From NCBI RefSeq assembly GCF_900116865.1, contig NZ_FPCD01000011.1:37868-101867 (forward strand): a stretch of 64,000 nucleotides of DNA, given 5' to 3'. The translations under genes and the position numbers were made by a program. Origin of the DNA: Butyrivibrio sp. M55 (lineage in GTDB: Bacteria > Bacillota > Clostridia > Lachnospirales > Lachnospiraceae). How positions within the stretch are numbered: position 1 is the stretch's first letter; each line of letters opens with the position of its first letter. The notes under the pieces are model-generated. The model saw nothing but the letters and a program-made list of their open reading frames with translations. It ran no database searches and was not told where the DNA came from. Of this stretch, positions 8,773 through 17,597 are shown piece after piece.

Positions 8773-9924
8773 ATGCGTAGTATAGTATTACTTGGATCTA
8801 CAGGATCTATAGGAACACAGACTCTTGATGTTGTAAGAAATAATAAAGATGAACTTAAAGTTGTGGGACTTGCGGCAAATAAGAGAGTTAATGAAGTAGA
8901 GCAGCAGGTGAGGGAATTTAACCCTAAGTATGTCTGCATGTTTGATCCCGAAGCGGCCAAAGAGCTTGCTGAGAAGATTGCGGATACAGGAATTAAGGTT
9001 ATGTCGGGAATGGACGGACTTCTTGAGATGGTTTCCGTTCCCGAAGCAGATACTGTTCTTACGGCAGTTGTAGGAATGATCGGAATAAGACCCACTATAA
9101 AGGCGATTGAATGCGGCAAGGATATTGCACTTGCAAACAAGGAGACTTTGGTATGCGCAGGACATATCATTATGCCGCTTGCCAAGGAGAAAAATGTACA
9201 GATTCTTCCCGTAGACAGCGAGCACAGCGCTATATTCCAGTCTCTTGTAGGACAGCCGAAAGATAAGGTTGAGAAAATCCTTCTTACCGCAAGCGGTGGC
9301 CCTTTCAGAGGAAAGAAGAGAGAAGAACTTGCTGCAATGACTGCAGCAGATGCCTTGAAACATCCCAACTGGGATATGGGACCCAAGGTAACAATAGATT
9401 CATCGTCTCTTGTAAATAAGGGACTAGAAGTCATGGAAGCAAGATGGCTTTTTGATGTGAGTCTTGATAATATCGAAGTTCTGGTTCATCCCCAGAGCAT
9501 AGTTCACAGTGCTGTTCAGTATGTAGACGGTGCTGTTATTGCGCAACTCGGAGTTCCTGATATGAGACTCCCGATTCAATATGCGCTTTTTTACCCGGAC
9601 AGACGTCCTATGGCGGAAAAGAGGCTTGATCTTTTTGAACTTGGTAGCCTTACTTTTGAAAAGCCCGATACGGATACTTTCAGGGGGCTTAAGCTTGCGT
9701 TTGATTCCGCATATGCGGGAGGCAGCATGCCGACTGTATTTAATGCGGCAAATGAGATGGCAGTTCGCAGATTTTTAAAGGGTGATATCAGATACCTTGA
9801 AATATACGATATGATAGAAGAAGCCATGACACATCACAACAAGATCGAGAATCCCGATGTGGCGGCAATACTTGATGCCGAGAAAGAAACATATGACTTC
9901 CTCGGTACAAAATACGGAATTTGA
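8773..9924 (+). CDS. dxr: 1-deoxy-D-xylulose 5-phosphate reductoisomerase
   Basis: 383 residues. Second step of the MEP isoprenoid pathway (DXP to MEP with NADPH). The Rossmann motif LLGSTGSIGTQTLDV is at the N-terminus. LANKETLVCAG, ILPVDSEHSAIFQ, TASGGPFR, HPNWDMGPKVTIDSSSLVNK and GLEVMEARWLF follow, the canonical substrate and metal sites. AGGAG lies six bases before the ATG. The partner enzymes dxs (38282) and ispG (11007) are also in the window. Confidence 0.97.
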   Translation: MRSIVLLGSTGSIGTQTLDVVRNNKDELKVVGLAANKRVNEVEQQVREFNPKYVCMFDPEAAKELAEKIADTGIKVMSGMDGLLEMVSVPEADTVLTAVVGMIGIRPTIKAIECGKDIALANKETLVCAGHIIMPLAKEKNVQILPVDSEHSAIFQSLVGQPKDKVEKILLTASGGPFRGKKREELAAMTAADALKHPNWDMGPKVTIDSSSLVNKGLEVMEARWLFDVSLDNIEVLVHPQSIVHSAVQYVDGAVIAQLGVPDMRLPIQYALFYPDRRPMAEKRLDLFELGSLTFEKPDTDTFRGLKLAFDSAYAGGSMPTVFNAANEMAVRRFLKGDIRYLEIYDMIEEAMTHHNKIENPDVAAILDAEKETYDFLGTKYGI

Positions 9925-9933
9925 GGATAGATA

Positions 9934-10986
9934 ATGATAGCAAGTATAATAATATTTTTTATAATATTCGGAGTTTTGGTGACATCTCACGAATTTGGAC
10001 ATTTTATAATCGCTAAGTCCGGAGGAATTCGTGTAAATGAATTCTTTATCGGGATGGGACCGACAATTTGGAAGAAACAAAAAGGAGATACTCTTTACAG
10101 CATAAAGCTTCTTCCTATAGGCGGGGCGTGTGTATTTGACGGTATGGATCCCGTTGAAGAAGAAAAAGAAGGATATGATGAACATTCTTTTTTACACGCA
10201 CCTGTGTGGCGCAGAATTGCTACTTTGTTCGGAGGACCGTTTGCAAACTTTATAATTGCTTATATCCTTGCGGTTGTTTTGGTGAACTTATCTCCGTGGG
10301 ATCTGCCTACGGTAAAGGCACTCACTGAAGATTCGGCAGCTCAGGAAGCCGGAATGGAAGCAGGTGACAGGATTATAAGTATTGATGGCGAGAAGGTTTA
10401 CATGTCATCTGAAGTAATGCTTATTTCCCAGTTTGCCGAAGGGTCACCTATGGACATCGTATATGACAGAAACGGCGAAGTTAAGAAGACTGTGCTCACT
10501 CCTAAGTACAGCGATGAAAATAAGCGCTATTATATGGGCGTGTATCTCGGTGAATATAAAGACGTTAAGGGACCTGAATCTCTTAAGTATGCATGGTACA
10601 CGGTAAGATATAATTTTAAGGCAACTTACAGAAGTCTTGCACTTTTGGTTAGGGGTAAGCTCTCAAAAGATGATGTTTCGGGACCTGTCGGAATGGTCAA
10701 GATAGTCGACGAAACTTATGAAGAAGTTAAGCCATACGGCGTATCGGCTGTTTTTGTCGTGATGCTGTCGCTTACGGTGCTTCTTTCCGTAAACCTCGGA
10801 ATTATGAATCTTCTTCCTTTTCCTGCACTTGACGGTGGAAGACTTGTATTCCAGTTTATCGAGGTTATATTTGGAAAGCCCGTTCCACCCGAGAAAGAAG
10901 GTATTGTTCACATGGTTGGAATGATGCTTCTTATTGCACTTATGGTATTTGTGTTATTTAACGATATAACTAAGTTCACCAGATAA
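9934..10986 (+). CDS. rseP: Site-2 intramembrane zinc protease RseP/RasP
   Basis: 350 residues. The zinc site HEFGH is at residues 19-23 in the first membrane helix. A central PDZ domain follows (AGMEAGDRIISIDGEKV). The second catalytic motif is in a later helix (MNLLPFPALDGGRLVFQFIE). The last helix is near the C-terminus. The family cleaves membrane anti-sigma factors and signal-peptide remnants. It starts nine bases after the dxr stop, with GAGGATAG as ribosome site, in the usual Clostridia order dxr-rseP-ispG-polC. Confidence 0.94.
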   Translation: MIASIIIFFIIFGVLVTSHEFGHFIIAKSGGIRVNEFFIGMGPTIWKKQKGDTLYSIKLLPIGGACVFDGMDPVEEEKEGYDEHSFLHAPVWRRIATLFGGPFANFIIAYILAVVLVNLSPWDLPTVKALTEDSAAQEAGMEAGDRIISIDGEKVYMSSEVMLISQFAEGSPMDIVYDRNGEVKKTVLTPKYSDENKRYYMGVYLGEYKDVKGPESLKYAWYTVRYNFKATYRSLALLVRGKLSKDDVSGPVGMVKIVDETYEEVKPYGVSAVFVVMLSLTVLLSVNLGIMNLLPFPALDGGRLVFQFIEVIFGKPVPPEKEGIVHMVGMMLLIALMVFVLFNDITKFTR

Positions 10987-11006
10987 TTATTGTTAGGAGA
11001 CTTATT

Positions 11007-12065
11007 ATGGCATACAGAGATAATACTAAAGTAATAAAGATCGGAGACAGAGTAATAGGAGGAGGCAATCCTATTCTCATCCAGTCAATGACAAATACAA
11101 GAACAGAGGATGTTAAGGCGACCGTTGCCCAGATTCATGAGCTTGAAGCTGCGGGATGTGACATCATAAGATGTACCGTTCCCACACAGGAAGCCGCAGA
11201 TGCTGTAAAAGAGATCAAGAAGCAGATAAGCATTCCTCTTGTCGCAGATATTCATTTTGATTACAAGATGGCTATTGCGGCCATGGAAAACGGAGCTGAC
11301 AAGATAAGGATCAATCCCGGAAATATCGGTTCAAAAGACCGCATTGCTGCTGTTGTTTCATGTGCAAAAGAGAGAAATATTCCCATAAGAGTAGGCGTTA
11401 ACAGCGGCTCTTTGGAAAAAGATCTTGTAGAAAAATATCACGGTGTAACAGCAGAGGGGCTTGTAGAGAGCGCTCTTGATAAGATCGGTATAATCGAAGA
11501 ACTTGGTTATGACAACATGGTTGTAAGTATCAAGTCATCAAACGTTATGCTGTGTGCAAAGGCACATGAGCTTCTCGCGGAAAGATGCAGATATCCTCTT
11601 CATGTTGGAATTACTGAAGCCGGAACTTTGTGGGGCGGAAATATCAAGTCTTCAGTTGGACTTGGAATAATCCTTAATCAGGGAATCGGAGATACCATAA
11701 GAGTATCGCTTTCGGGTAATCCCGTAGAAGAGATCAAGACGGCAAAGGCAATTCTCAGAACTCTCGGCATAAGAGAGGGCGGAATAGAAGTTATTTCATG
11801 CCCTACATGCGGAAGAACCAAGATAGATCTTATTTCACTTGCAAATCAGACAGAGACACTTGTTCAGAACTATCCCAATCTTAACATCAAGGTCGCTGTT
11901 ATGGGATGTCCCGTAAACGGCCCCGGAGAAGCTAAAGAAGCCGATCTTGGAATAGCAGGCGGAATAGGAGAGGGACTCCTTATAAAGAAGGGCGAGATCA
12001 TTAAGAAAGTCAAAGAAGATGAACTTCTTGCCGTTCTCAAGGAAGAGCTTGATAACTGGAAGTGA
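11007..12065 (+). CDS. ispG: 4-hydroxy-3-methylbut-2-enyl diphosphate synthase (flavodoxin-type IspG/GcpE)
   Basis: 352 residues. A 4Fe-4S enzyme of the MEP pathway that converts MEcPP to HMBPP. The TIM-barrel start is VIKIGDRVIGGGNPILIQSM. The cluster ligands are in the C-terminal half: SCPTCGRT (two cysteines) and MGCPVNGPGEAKEADLGIAG (third cysteine with the NGPGE motif). TTAGGAGA precedes the ATG. The spacing of 20 bases to rseP indicates one transcript. Confidence 0.96.
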   Translation: MAYRDNTKVIKIGDRVIGGGNPILIQSMTNTRTEDVKATVAQIHELEAAGCDIIRCTVPTQEAADAVKEIKKQISIPLVADIHFDYKMAIAAMENGADKIRINPGNIGSKDRIAAVVSCAKERNIPIRVGVNSGSLEKDLVEKYHGVTAEGLVESALDKIGIIEELGYDNMVVSIKSSNVMLCAKAHELLAERCRYPLHVGITEAGTLWGGNIKSSVGLGIILNQGIGDTIRVSLSGNPVEEIKTAKAILRTLGIREGGIEVISCPTCGRTKIDLISLANQTETLVQNYPNLNIKVAVMGCPVNGPGEAKEADLGIAGGIGEGLLIKKGEIIKKVKEDELLAVLKEELDNWK

Positions 12066-12119
12066 TTCGGATAAAAAGAAGTTTTTTGGGGAACCGGTAA
12101 TAACCGTGCGAGGGAGTAG

Positions 12120-15100
12120 ATGTCAAAAAGTTTTTTTGAGGTTTTTCCTACGCTTAAACTTGATGCCAAGACCAAAGAAATCATGGAACAGACCGTGGTT
12201 GATAAGGTCTCGACAACAAGGAAGCAGGATTTTATAAGAGTATATATATCGAGCAAAAATCTGATAGATAAGGCGGATATTTTAAAGGCCGAGACGGGAA
12301 TTAAGAAGCAGTTTTTCGGAAATCAGGATCTTACGGTCAAGATTTACGAGAAGTTTTCTCTCTCGGCGCAGTATACGCCAAAGAATCTTATCGATATTTA
12401 CAAAGACAGTATCGAGCTTGAGTTAAAAGACTATGACCATATGGAATATAGTCTTTTTCGTTCTGCGCAGTTTCTTTATCCTGAGGACGGAAATATCGTC
12501 ATTCAGCTTGAAGACAGCGTCGTTGGACAGAAAAAAGCGCCCGATCTTGTGAGAGTTCTTTCTAAGATCATCAATGAAAGATGCGGACTTTCTGCGTCCA
12601 TAACTCCCGAATTTATAGAGGTCGTAAAAGAAACCGAAGAACCGGATTATTCTGCGGAATCTGCTAAGATGGCCAAGAAACTTGAGGCTGCTGAGCAAAG
12701 ATCTGAGGAAAAGAAGAAGCAGAAAGAAGAGCAGGAGGCGGCAAAAGAGGCTGCGGCTTCTGCTAAGAAGGCTGCTGTCGAAAAGCCCGCAGGAAAGCCT
12801 GCCGGAAAAGAAGGCGGATTCTCCAAGGGCAAATGGAGCGGAAAAAGAGACTTTGGCGGAAGCTTCAAGAGGTCGGATAATCCTGATGTTATTTTCGGAA
12901 GAGACTTTGATGATGAGACGATGAAACTTTCGGATCTTGTCGGAGAACTTGGAGAAGTATGTGTTCACGGTAAGGTAATTCTTTTTGATAAGAGAGATAT
13001 CAGAAACGAGAAGAGTATTCTTATCTTTGATATAACCGACTTTACTGATTCGATCACTGTAAAGATGTTCGTGAGGACTGAGGATGTTCCCGAGATAACC
13101 AAAGATATCAAGATGGGCGCATTCATTAAGCTTAAGGGAATCGCGGCGGTCGATAAGTTTGACCATGAGCTTTCCATTCAGTCTGTTGCGGGAGTTAAGA
13201 AGATTCCTGACTTTACAAGTAAACGTGTCGACAGAGCGGATGTAAAGAGAGTTGAACTTCACTGCCATACCAAGATGAGCGATATGGACGGTGTTTCCGA
13301 AGTTAAAGATATAGTTAAACAGGCCTATAAATGGGGAATGCCCGGAATTGCCATTACAGACCACGGTGTTGTTCAGGCACTTACGGATGCAAATCATGTC
13401 TGGGAAGATCTTTATTCTGCTGAGAAAAAGAGAAGAAAAGAGGCCGGAGAGCCGCCTATCGAGAGACAGGATTTCTTTAAACTGATCCTTGGAGTTGAGG
13501 CTTATGTCGTTGACGACCTTAAGGAGATAGTTGTAAATGACAAGGGACAGCCTATCGAGGATACAACCTTTGTTGTATTTGATATTGAGACGACAGGTTT
13601 TTCGCCCATTAAGAATAAGATAATCGAGATCGGTGCCGTAAAGGTAAGAAACGGCGAGATACTTGAGAGATTCTCGGAGTTTATAAATCCCGAGGTTCCG
13701 ATTCCGTACAGGATCACCAAGCTTACAAGTATCACGGATGACATGGTTATCGATGCTCCCACAAGAGAGGTTATAATACCGCGATTTGTTGAATTTTGTA
13801 AGGATGCGGTGCTTGTAGGACACAATGTAGGATTTGATATAAGTTTCATCAATCAGAACTGCAAAGAGCTGGGAATAGACGCAGATTACACGACAGTCGA
13901 TACTTTGTGGCTTTCAAGATACTTTTTCCCGCTTCAGGCAAAGCATACGCTTGATGCTGTCGCAAAGACTCTGGGAGTTGTTCTTGAACACCACCACAGA
14001 GCGGTCGATGATGCCGAGTGTACGGCGCTTATATTCAATAAATTCGTGCCTATGCTAAAAGAGCAGAAGGCAGAGACACTTACGGATGTAAATATTCTCG
14101 GAAAGCCCACAAAGGAGATGATCAGGCACCTTCGCCCCAATCATTGCATTATCCTTGCGAAGAATACGCTTGGAAGGGTTAATCTTTACACACTTGTAAG
14201 TGAGTCGCACGTAGACTATTTCAGAAGATTTCCGCTTGTGCCAAAGAGCGAGCTTATAAAGCACAGGGAAGGTCTTATTGTCGGAAGTGCCTGCTGCGCG
14301 GGCGAACTTTACGGCGCGGTTGTAGAGGGAAGACCTCCCGAAGAGATAGCAAGGCTTGTTGATTTCTATGATTATCTTGAGATTCAGCCTGTCGCAAACA
14401 ACCGCTTTATGATCGACTCCGAGAGATATGAAGATATAAACAGCGAAGATGATATCAAGAATATAAATAAAGAGATAGTAAGGCTCGGAGAACAGTTTAA
14501 TAAGCCTGTTGTAGCTACCTGTGATGCGCATTTCCTTAATCCCGAGGATGAGATATACAGAACCATCATCATGGCCGGAAAGGGAATGAACGACGAGGAA
14601 GAATCGCCTCTTTACCTTAGAACAACCGACGAGATGATGGCTGAGTTCGATTATCTGGGCGGTGACAAGGCAAAAGAGATCGTAATAGACAATACCAGGA
14701 TGATCCTTGATATGTGTGACAGCATATCGCCGGTACGACCCGATAAGTGCGCGCCCGTCATCGAGAACAGTGATGAGATCCTTACCAAGATCTGTTATGA
14801 CAAGGCTCATGAGATCTACGGAGACGATCTTCCAGAGATAGTTCAGGAGCGTCTTGAAAGAGAGCTTAATTCCATTATCAAGAACGGTTTCGCGGTTATG
14901 TATATTATCGCGCAGAAGCTCGTTTGGAAGTCAAATGAGGACGGATATCTCGTTGGATCCCGTGGATCTGTAGGATCTTCCTTCGTTGCATTTACATCGG
15001 GAATTACGGAAGTTAATTCGCTTAGTCCGCATTATGTGTGTCCTAAGTGCAAATACAGCGATTTTGACTCGGAAGAAGTGCTTAAATACGGCGGTAATTC

Positions 15101-16649
15101 GGGCTGTGATATGCCTGATAAAAGATGTCCCAAGTGCGGAGCTCTTTTGTACAAGGACGGATTTGATATTCCGTTTGAGACATTCCTTGGATTCAAGGGA
15201 GACAAGGAGCCCGATATCGACCTTAACTTCTCCGGTGAGTATCAGTCAAAGGCTCACAAGTACACAGAGGTTATCTTTGGCTACGGACAGACTTTCAGAG
15301 CCGGAACAATCGCGTCTCTTGCGGATAAGACGGCTTACGGTTTCGTAAAGAAATATTACGACGGTATCGGTTCAAGTAAGAGAAAATGCGAGATTAACAG
15401 AATTGTTCAGGGATGTACGGGTATCAGAAGAGGTACAGGTCAGCACCCCGGTGGAATCATAGTTTTGCCGGTAGGAGAGGATATCAACTCATTTTGTCCT
15501 GTGCAGCATCCCGCGAATGATATGACAACCGCAACGATAACGACACATTACGACTACCACTCGATCGACCACAACCTGCTTAAGCTCGATATTCTGGGAC
15601 ACGATGATCCTACGATGATAAGATTTTTGCAGGATTGTACGGGACTTGATCCTAAGCTGGTTCCTTTGGATGATAAAAACGTAATGAGTCTGTTTATGAA
15701 TACGACCGCGCTTGGCGTTACGCCTGAGCAGCTCGGAGGAACAAAGCTCGGATGCCTTGGACTTCCCGAGTTCGGTACAGACTTTGCCATGCAGATGGTT
15801 ATCGATGCCAAACCTACGTCATTGTCCCATCTTATAAGGATTTCGGGACTTTCACACGGTACGGACGTTTGGCTCGGAAATGCCCAGACGCTTATTCAGG
15901 AAGGTAAGGCGACGATCGATACATGTATCTGCTGTCGAGACGATATCATGATCTATCTCATTCAGAAGGGCATGGATAAGTCTCTTTCCTTCAAGACTAT
16001 GGAGTCCGTGCGTAAGGGAAAAGGCCTTAAGCCCGAGATGGAAGAAGCCATGGTTGCGGCAGGAGTGCCGGACTGGTACATCTGGTCGTGTAAGAAGATC
16101 AAGTACATGTTCCCTAAGGCGCATGCGGCCGCATACGTTATGATGGCGTGGAGAATCGCGTATTTTAAAGTTTATGTTCCGCAGGCGTTCTATGCTGCGT
16201 GGTTCAGTATAAGGGCGAAAGCCTTTAACTATGAGCATATGTGCCAGGGTGAAAATCACCTTCACAGTATTATGCGTGATTACAACAACAGGAAAGATGA
16301 GCTTACCAACGCTCAGCAGGCTGAATACGGCGACATGAGACTTGTTGAGGAGATGTACGAGAGAGGAATCGAATTCCTTCCGATAGACATCTTTAAAGCT
16401 AAATCAAGAGAGTTTCAGGTAATCGGCGATAAGATCATGCCTGCTCTTAACAGTATAGACGGAATGGGTGAAAAAGCTGCGGACCAGATTGTCGAAGCAG
16501 CTAAGGACGGCCCGTTCCTTTCAAAGGACGACTTTAAACAAAGAACAAAGTGCCCTCAGGCGGTTATCGACAAGATGGCTGACATGGGACTTCTGGGCGA
16601 TATTCCCGATTCAAACCAGATCAGTATTTTCGATCTGATGAAGGGGTAA
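12120..16649 (+). CDS. polC: DNA polymerase III alpha subunit, Gram-positive PolC type
   Basis: 1509 residues, near the usual 1450-1500. The main replicative polymerase with built-in proofreading. Order: N-terminal region with a Lys/Ala/Glu-rich linker (about 180-240), an OB fold, the PHP domain start (VELHCHTKMSDMDG near residue 380, AITDHG), and a DEDD exonuclease (VVFDIETTGF near 483, VGHNVGFDISF, HHRAVDDAECTA). The PHP domain then resumes, followed by the polymerase palm (GSRGSVGSSF and PDIDLNFSGEYQ with the catalytic aspartates). A four-cysteine zinc-binding knot (CPKCKY and CPKCGA) lies between, as in other PolC proteins. Several large antisense open frames overlap it and are shadows. 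Confidence 0.97.
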   Translation: MSKSFFEVFPTLKLDAKTKEIMEQTVVDKVSTTRKQDFIRVYISSKNLIDKADILKAETGIKKQFFGNQDLTVKIYEKFSLSAQYTPKNLIDIYKDSIELELKDYDHMEYSLFRSAQFLYPEDGNIVIQLEDSVVGQKKAPDLVRVLSKIINERCGLSASITPEFIEVVKETEEPDYSAESAKMAKKLEAAEQRSEEKKKQKEEQEAAKEAAASAKKAAVEKPAGKPAGKEGGFSKGKWSGKRDFGGSFKRSDNPDVIFGRDFDDETMKLSDLVGELGEVCVHGKVILFDKRDIRNEKSILIFDITDFTDSITVKMFVRTEDVPEITKDIKMGAFIKLKGIAAVDKFDHELSIQSVAGVKKIPDFTSKRVDRADVKRVELHCHTKMSDMDGVSEVKDIVKQAYKWGMPGIAITDHGVVQALTDANHVWEDLYSAEKKRRKEAGEPPIERQDFFKLILGVEAYVVDDLKEIVVNDKGQPIEDTTFVVFDIETTGFSPIKNKIIEIGAVKVRNGEILERFSEFINPEVPIPYRITKLTSITDDMVIDAPTREVIIPRFVEFCKDAVLVGHNVGFDISFINQNCKELGIDADYTTVDTLWLSRYFFPLQAKHTLDAVAKTLGVVLEHHHRAVDDAECTALIFNKFVPMLKEQKAETLTDVNILGKPTKEMIRHLRPNHCIILAKNTLGRVNLYTLVSESHVDYFRRFPLVPKSELIKHREGLIVGSACCAGELYGAVVEGRPPEEIARLVDFYDYLEIQPVANNRFMIDSERYEDINSEDDIKNINKEIVRLGEQFNKPVVATCDAHFLNPEDEIYRTIIMAGKGMNDEEESPLYLRTTDEMMAEFDYLGGDKAKEIVIDNTRMILDMCDSISPVRPDKCAPVIENSDEILTKICYDKAHEIYGDDLPEIVQERLERELNSIIKNGFAVMYIIAQKLVWKSNEDGYLVGSRGSVGSSFVAFTSGITEVNSLSPHYVCPKCKYSDFDSEEVLKYGGNSGCDMPDKRCPKCGALLYKDGFDIPFETFLGFKGDKEPDIDLNFSGEYQSKAHKYTEVIFGYGQTFRAGTIASLADKTAYGFVKKYYDGIGSSKRKCEINRIVQGCTGIRRGTGQHPGGIIVLPVGEDINSFCPVQHPANDMTTATITTHYDYHSIDHNLLKLDILGHDDPTMIRFLQDCTGLDPKLVPLDDKNVMSLFMNTTALGVTPEQLGGTKLGCLGLPEFGTDFAMQMVIDAKPTSLSHLIRISGLSHGTDVWLGNAQTLIQEGKATIDTCICCRDDIMIYLIQKGMDKSLSFKTMESVRKGKGLKPEMEEAMVAAGVPDWYIWSCKKIKYMFPKAHAAAYVMMAWRIAYFKVYVPQAFYAAWFSIRAKAFNYEHMCQGENHLHSIMRDYNNRKDELTNAQQAEYGDMRLVEEMYERGIEFLPIDIFKAKSREFQVIGDKIMPALNSIDGMGEKAADQIVEAAKDGPFLSKDDFKQRTKCPQAVIDKMADMGLLGDIPDSNQISIFDLMKG

Positions 16650-16663
16650 AAAGTGCGGAAAAT

Positions 16664-16708
16664 GCAAGAGGCTGTGCGGCTGATACAGCCTCTTGCAAAA
16701 CTTTTTTT
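16664..16708 (+). terminator. Rho-independent terminator after polC
   Basis: A perfect 12-bp stem (16664-16675 with 16685-16696, GCAAGAGGCTGT against its complement) and a 9-base loop. AAAAC and seven T follow. It ends the frr-to-polC transcript. Confidence 0.95.
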
Positions 16709-16738
16709 CAATTTTTTTGAAAAAATTAAAAAAAATGC

Positions 16739-16767
16739 TTGCATTATTTCAAACTATGAGATAATAT
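16739..16767 (+). promoter_or_regulatory. Probable promoter of the tRNA-Glu gene
   Basis: TTGCAT at 16739-16744 and a GATAATAT-like -10 region at 16760-16767 lie about 45 bases upstream of the tRNA. The spacing (15 to 17) depends on which hexamer is taken. Confidence 0.55.
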
Positions 16768-16809
16768 AAACAAGTCGCCGCGATACAGCGGCTGACACAA
16801 AGCTACTAA

Positions 16810-16881
16810 GCCTCGTTGGTCAAGCGGTTAAGACGCTGCCCTCTCACGGCAGAATCAGCGGTTCGATTCCGCTACGAGGTA
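16810..16881 (+). tRNA. tRNA-Glu, anticodon CTC
   Basis: A full cloverleaf can be drawn. The acceptor stem is GCCTCGT with ACGAGGT (terminal G-U pair). The anticodon stem CTGCC/GGCAG encloses CTCTCAC, so the anticodon is CTC (codon GAG). The T arm is AGCGG-TTCGATT-CCGCT. The discriminator is A and CCA is not encoded. The gene has its own promoter and terminator. Confidence 0.93.
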
Positions 16882-16913
16882 CTGACTGTTGAATTATAAC
16901 AGCCCAACCCGAG

Positions 16914-16940
16914 ATCAAGTCCTTTGCGACTTGATTTTTT
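16914..16940 (+). terminator. Terminator of the tRNA-Glu transcript
   Basis: ATCAAGTC (16914-16921) pairs with GACTTGAT (16928-16935) over a six-base loop, followed by a run of T. Confidence 0.9.
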
Positions 16941-16954
16941 CTTTGAAGTAGCTG

Positions 16955-16983
16955 TTTACAAACAGCGCAACGCAAGTTATAAT
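16955..16983 (+). promoter_or_regulatory. Promoter of the rimP-nusA-infB operon
   Basis: TTTACA at 16955-16960 and a perfect TATAAT at 16978-16983 with a 17-bp spacer. Transcription should start near 16990, leaving a leader of about 117 nt before rimP. Confidence 0.85.
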
Positions 16984-16998
16984 GTAGTTGATTTTAGG

Positions 16999-17024
16999 AG
17001 TGGACTTTCGCGAGTCCACTTTTT
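16999..17024 (+). promoter_or_regulatory. Attenuator-like intrinsic terminator in the rimP-nusA leader
   Basis: AGTGGACT pairs with AGTCCACT over the loop TTCGCG and is followed directly by five T. It lies about 10 nt after the predicted transcription start and before any gene of the operon. It can therefore only act as a premature terminator. NusA modulates intrinsic termination, so autoregulation through this site is a natural idea. Confidence 0.75.
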
Positions 17025-17106
17025 GCATGTTTTGGATTTTTTCATATTTCATTGACAGCAAAAATAAAGAAGTGAAATTTGAAATATCTGAATTTAAGGA
17101 GATTGA

Positions 17107-17571
17107 ATGTCCAGGAAAGAAGATATCGAGAAGAAAACAGAAGAACTGCTTGCACCTATTGCGGAGGCGAACGGCGTAAGGATTTATGATGTCGAATATG
17201 TGAAGGAAGCCGGAGAGTGGTACCTCAGAGCATATATTGACAAGGACGAAGGAGTTAACATCAACGATTGCGTCAATGTAAATCATGCTTTATCCGATGC
17301 GCTCGATGTGGATGACTTCATTGAGGATGCATATACACTTGAAGTCAGCAGTCCGGGACTGGGAAGACAGCTTAAGAAGGACAGACATTTTGAAAACAGT
17401 CTCGGTAAGGAAGTTGAGCTTAAGCTTTACAAGGCAATTGACGGAGTAAAAGAGTTTGCCGGTATACTTAAGAGCTACGATAGCACTTCGGTTACCGTAA
17501 CTATAAATGACAAAGACGAAACTTTTTTGAGAAAAGAAATATCAGTTATTAAGCTTGCTCTGGATTTTTGA
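17107..17571 (+). CDS. rimP: Ribosome maturation factor RimP
   Basis: 154 residues, usual length. It assists 30S subunit assembly. The conserved LRAYIDKDEGVNINDCVNVNH and YTLEVSSPGLGRQLKKDRHF are the diagnostic parts of the N-terminal domain; a small Sm-like C-terminal domain follows. First gene of the nusA operon, directly after the attenuated leader. TTAAGGAG lies before the ATG. Confidence 0.95.
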   Translation: MSRKEDIEKKTEELLAPIAEANGVRIYDVEYVKEAGEWYLRAYIDKDEGVNINDCVNVNHALSDALDVDDFIEDAYTLEVSSPGLGRQLKKDRHFENSLGKEVELKLYKAIDGVKEFAGILKSYDSTSVTVTINDKDETFLRKEISVIKLALDF

Positions 17572-17597
17572 TCCGGGCGAAAAAGAAGGAGACTACG

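Noticed and set aside
12423..13823. 466-residue open frame on the minus strand
   Set aside because: It lies wholly antisense to polC, has no family features or ribosome site, and arises from the codon bias of polC.
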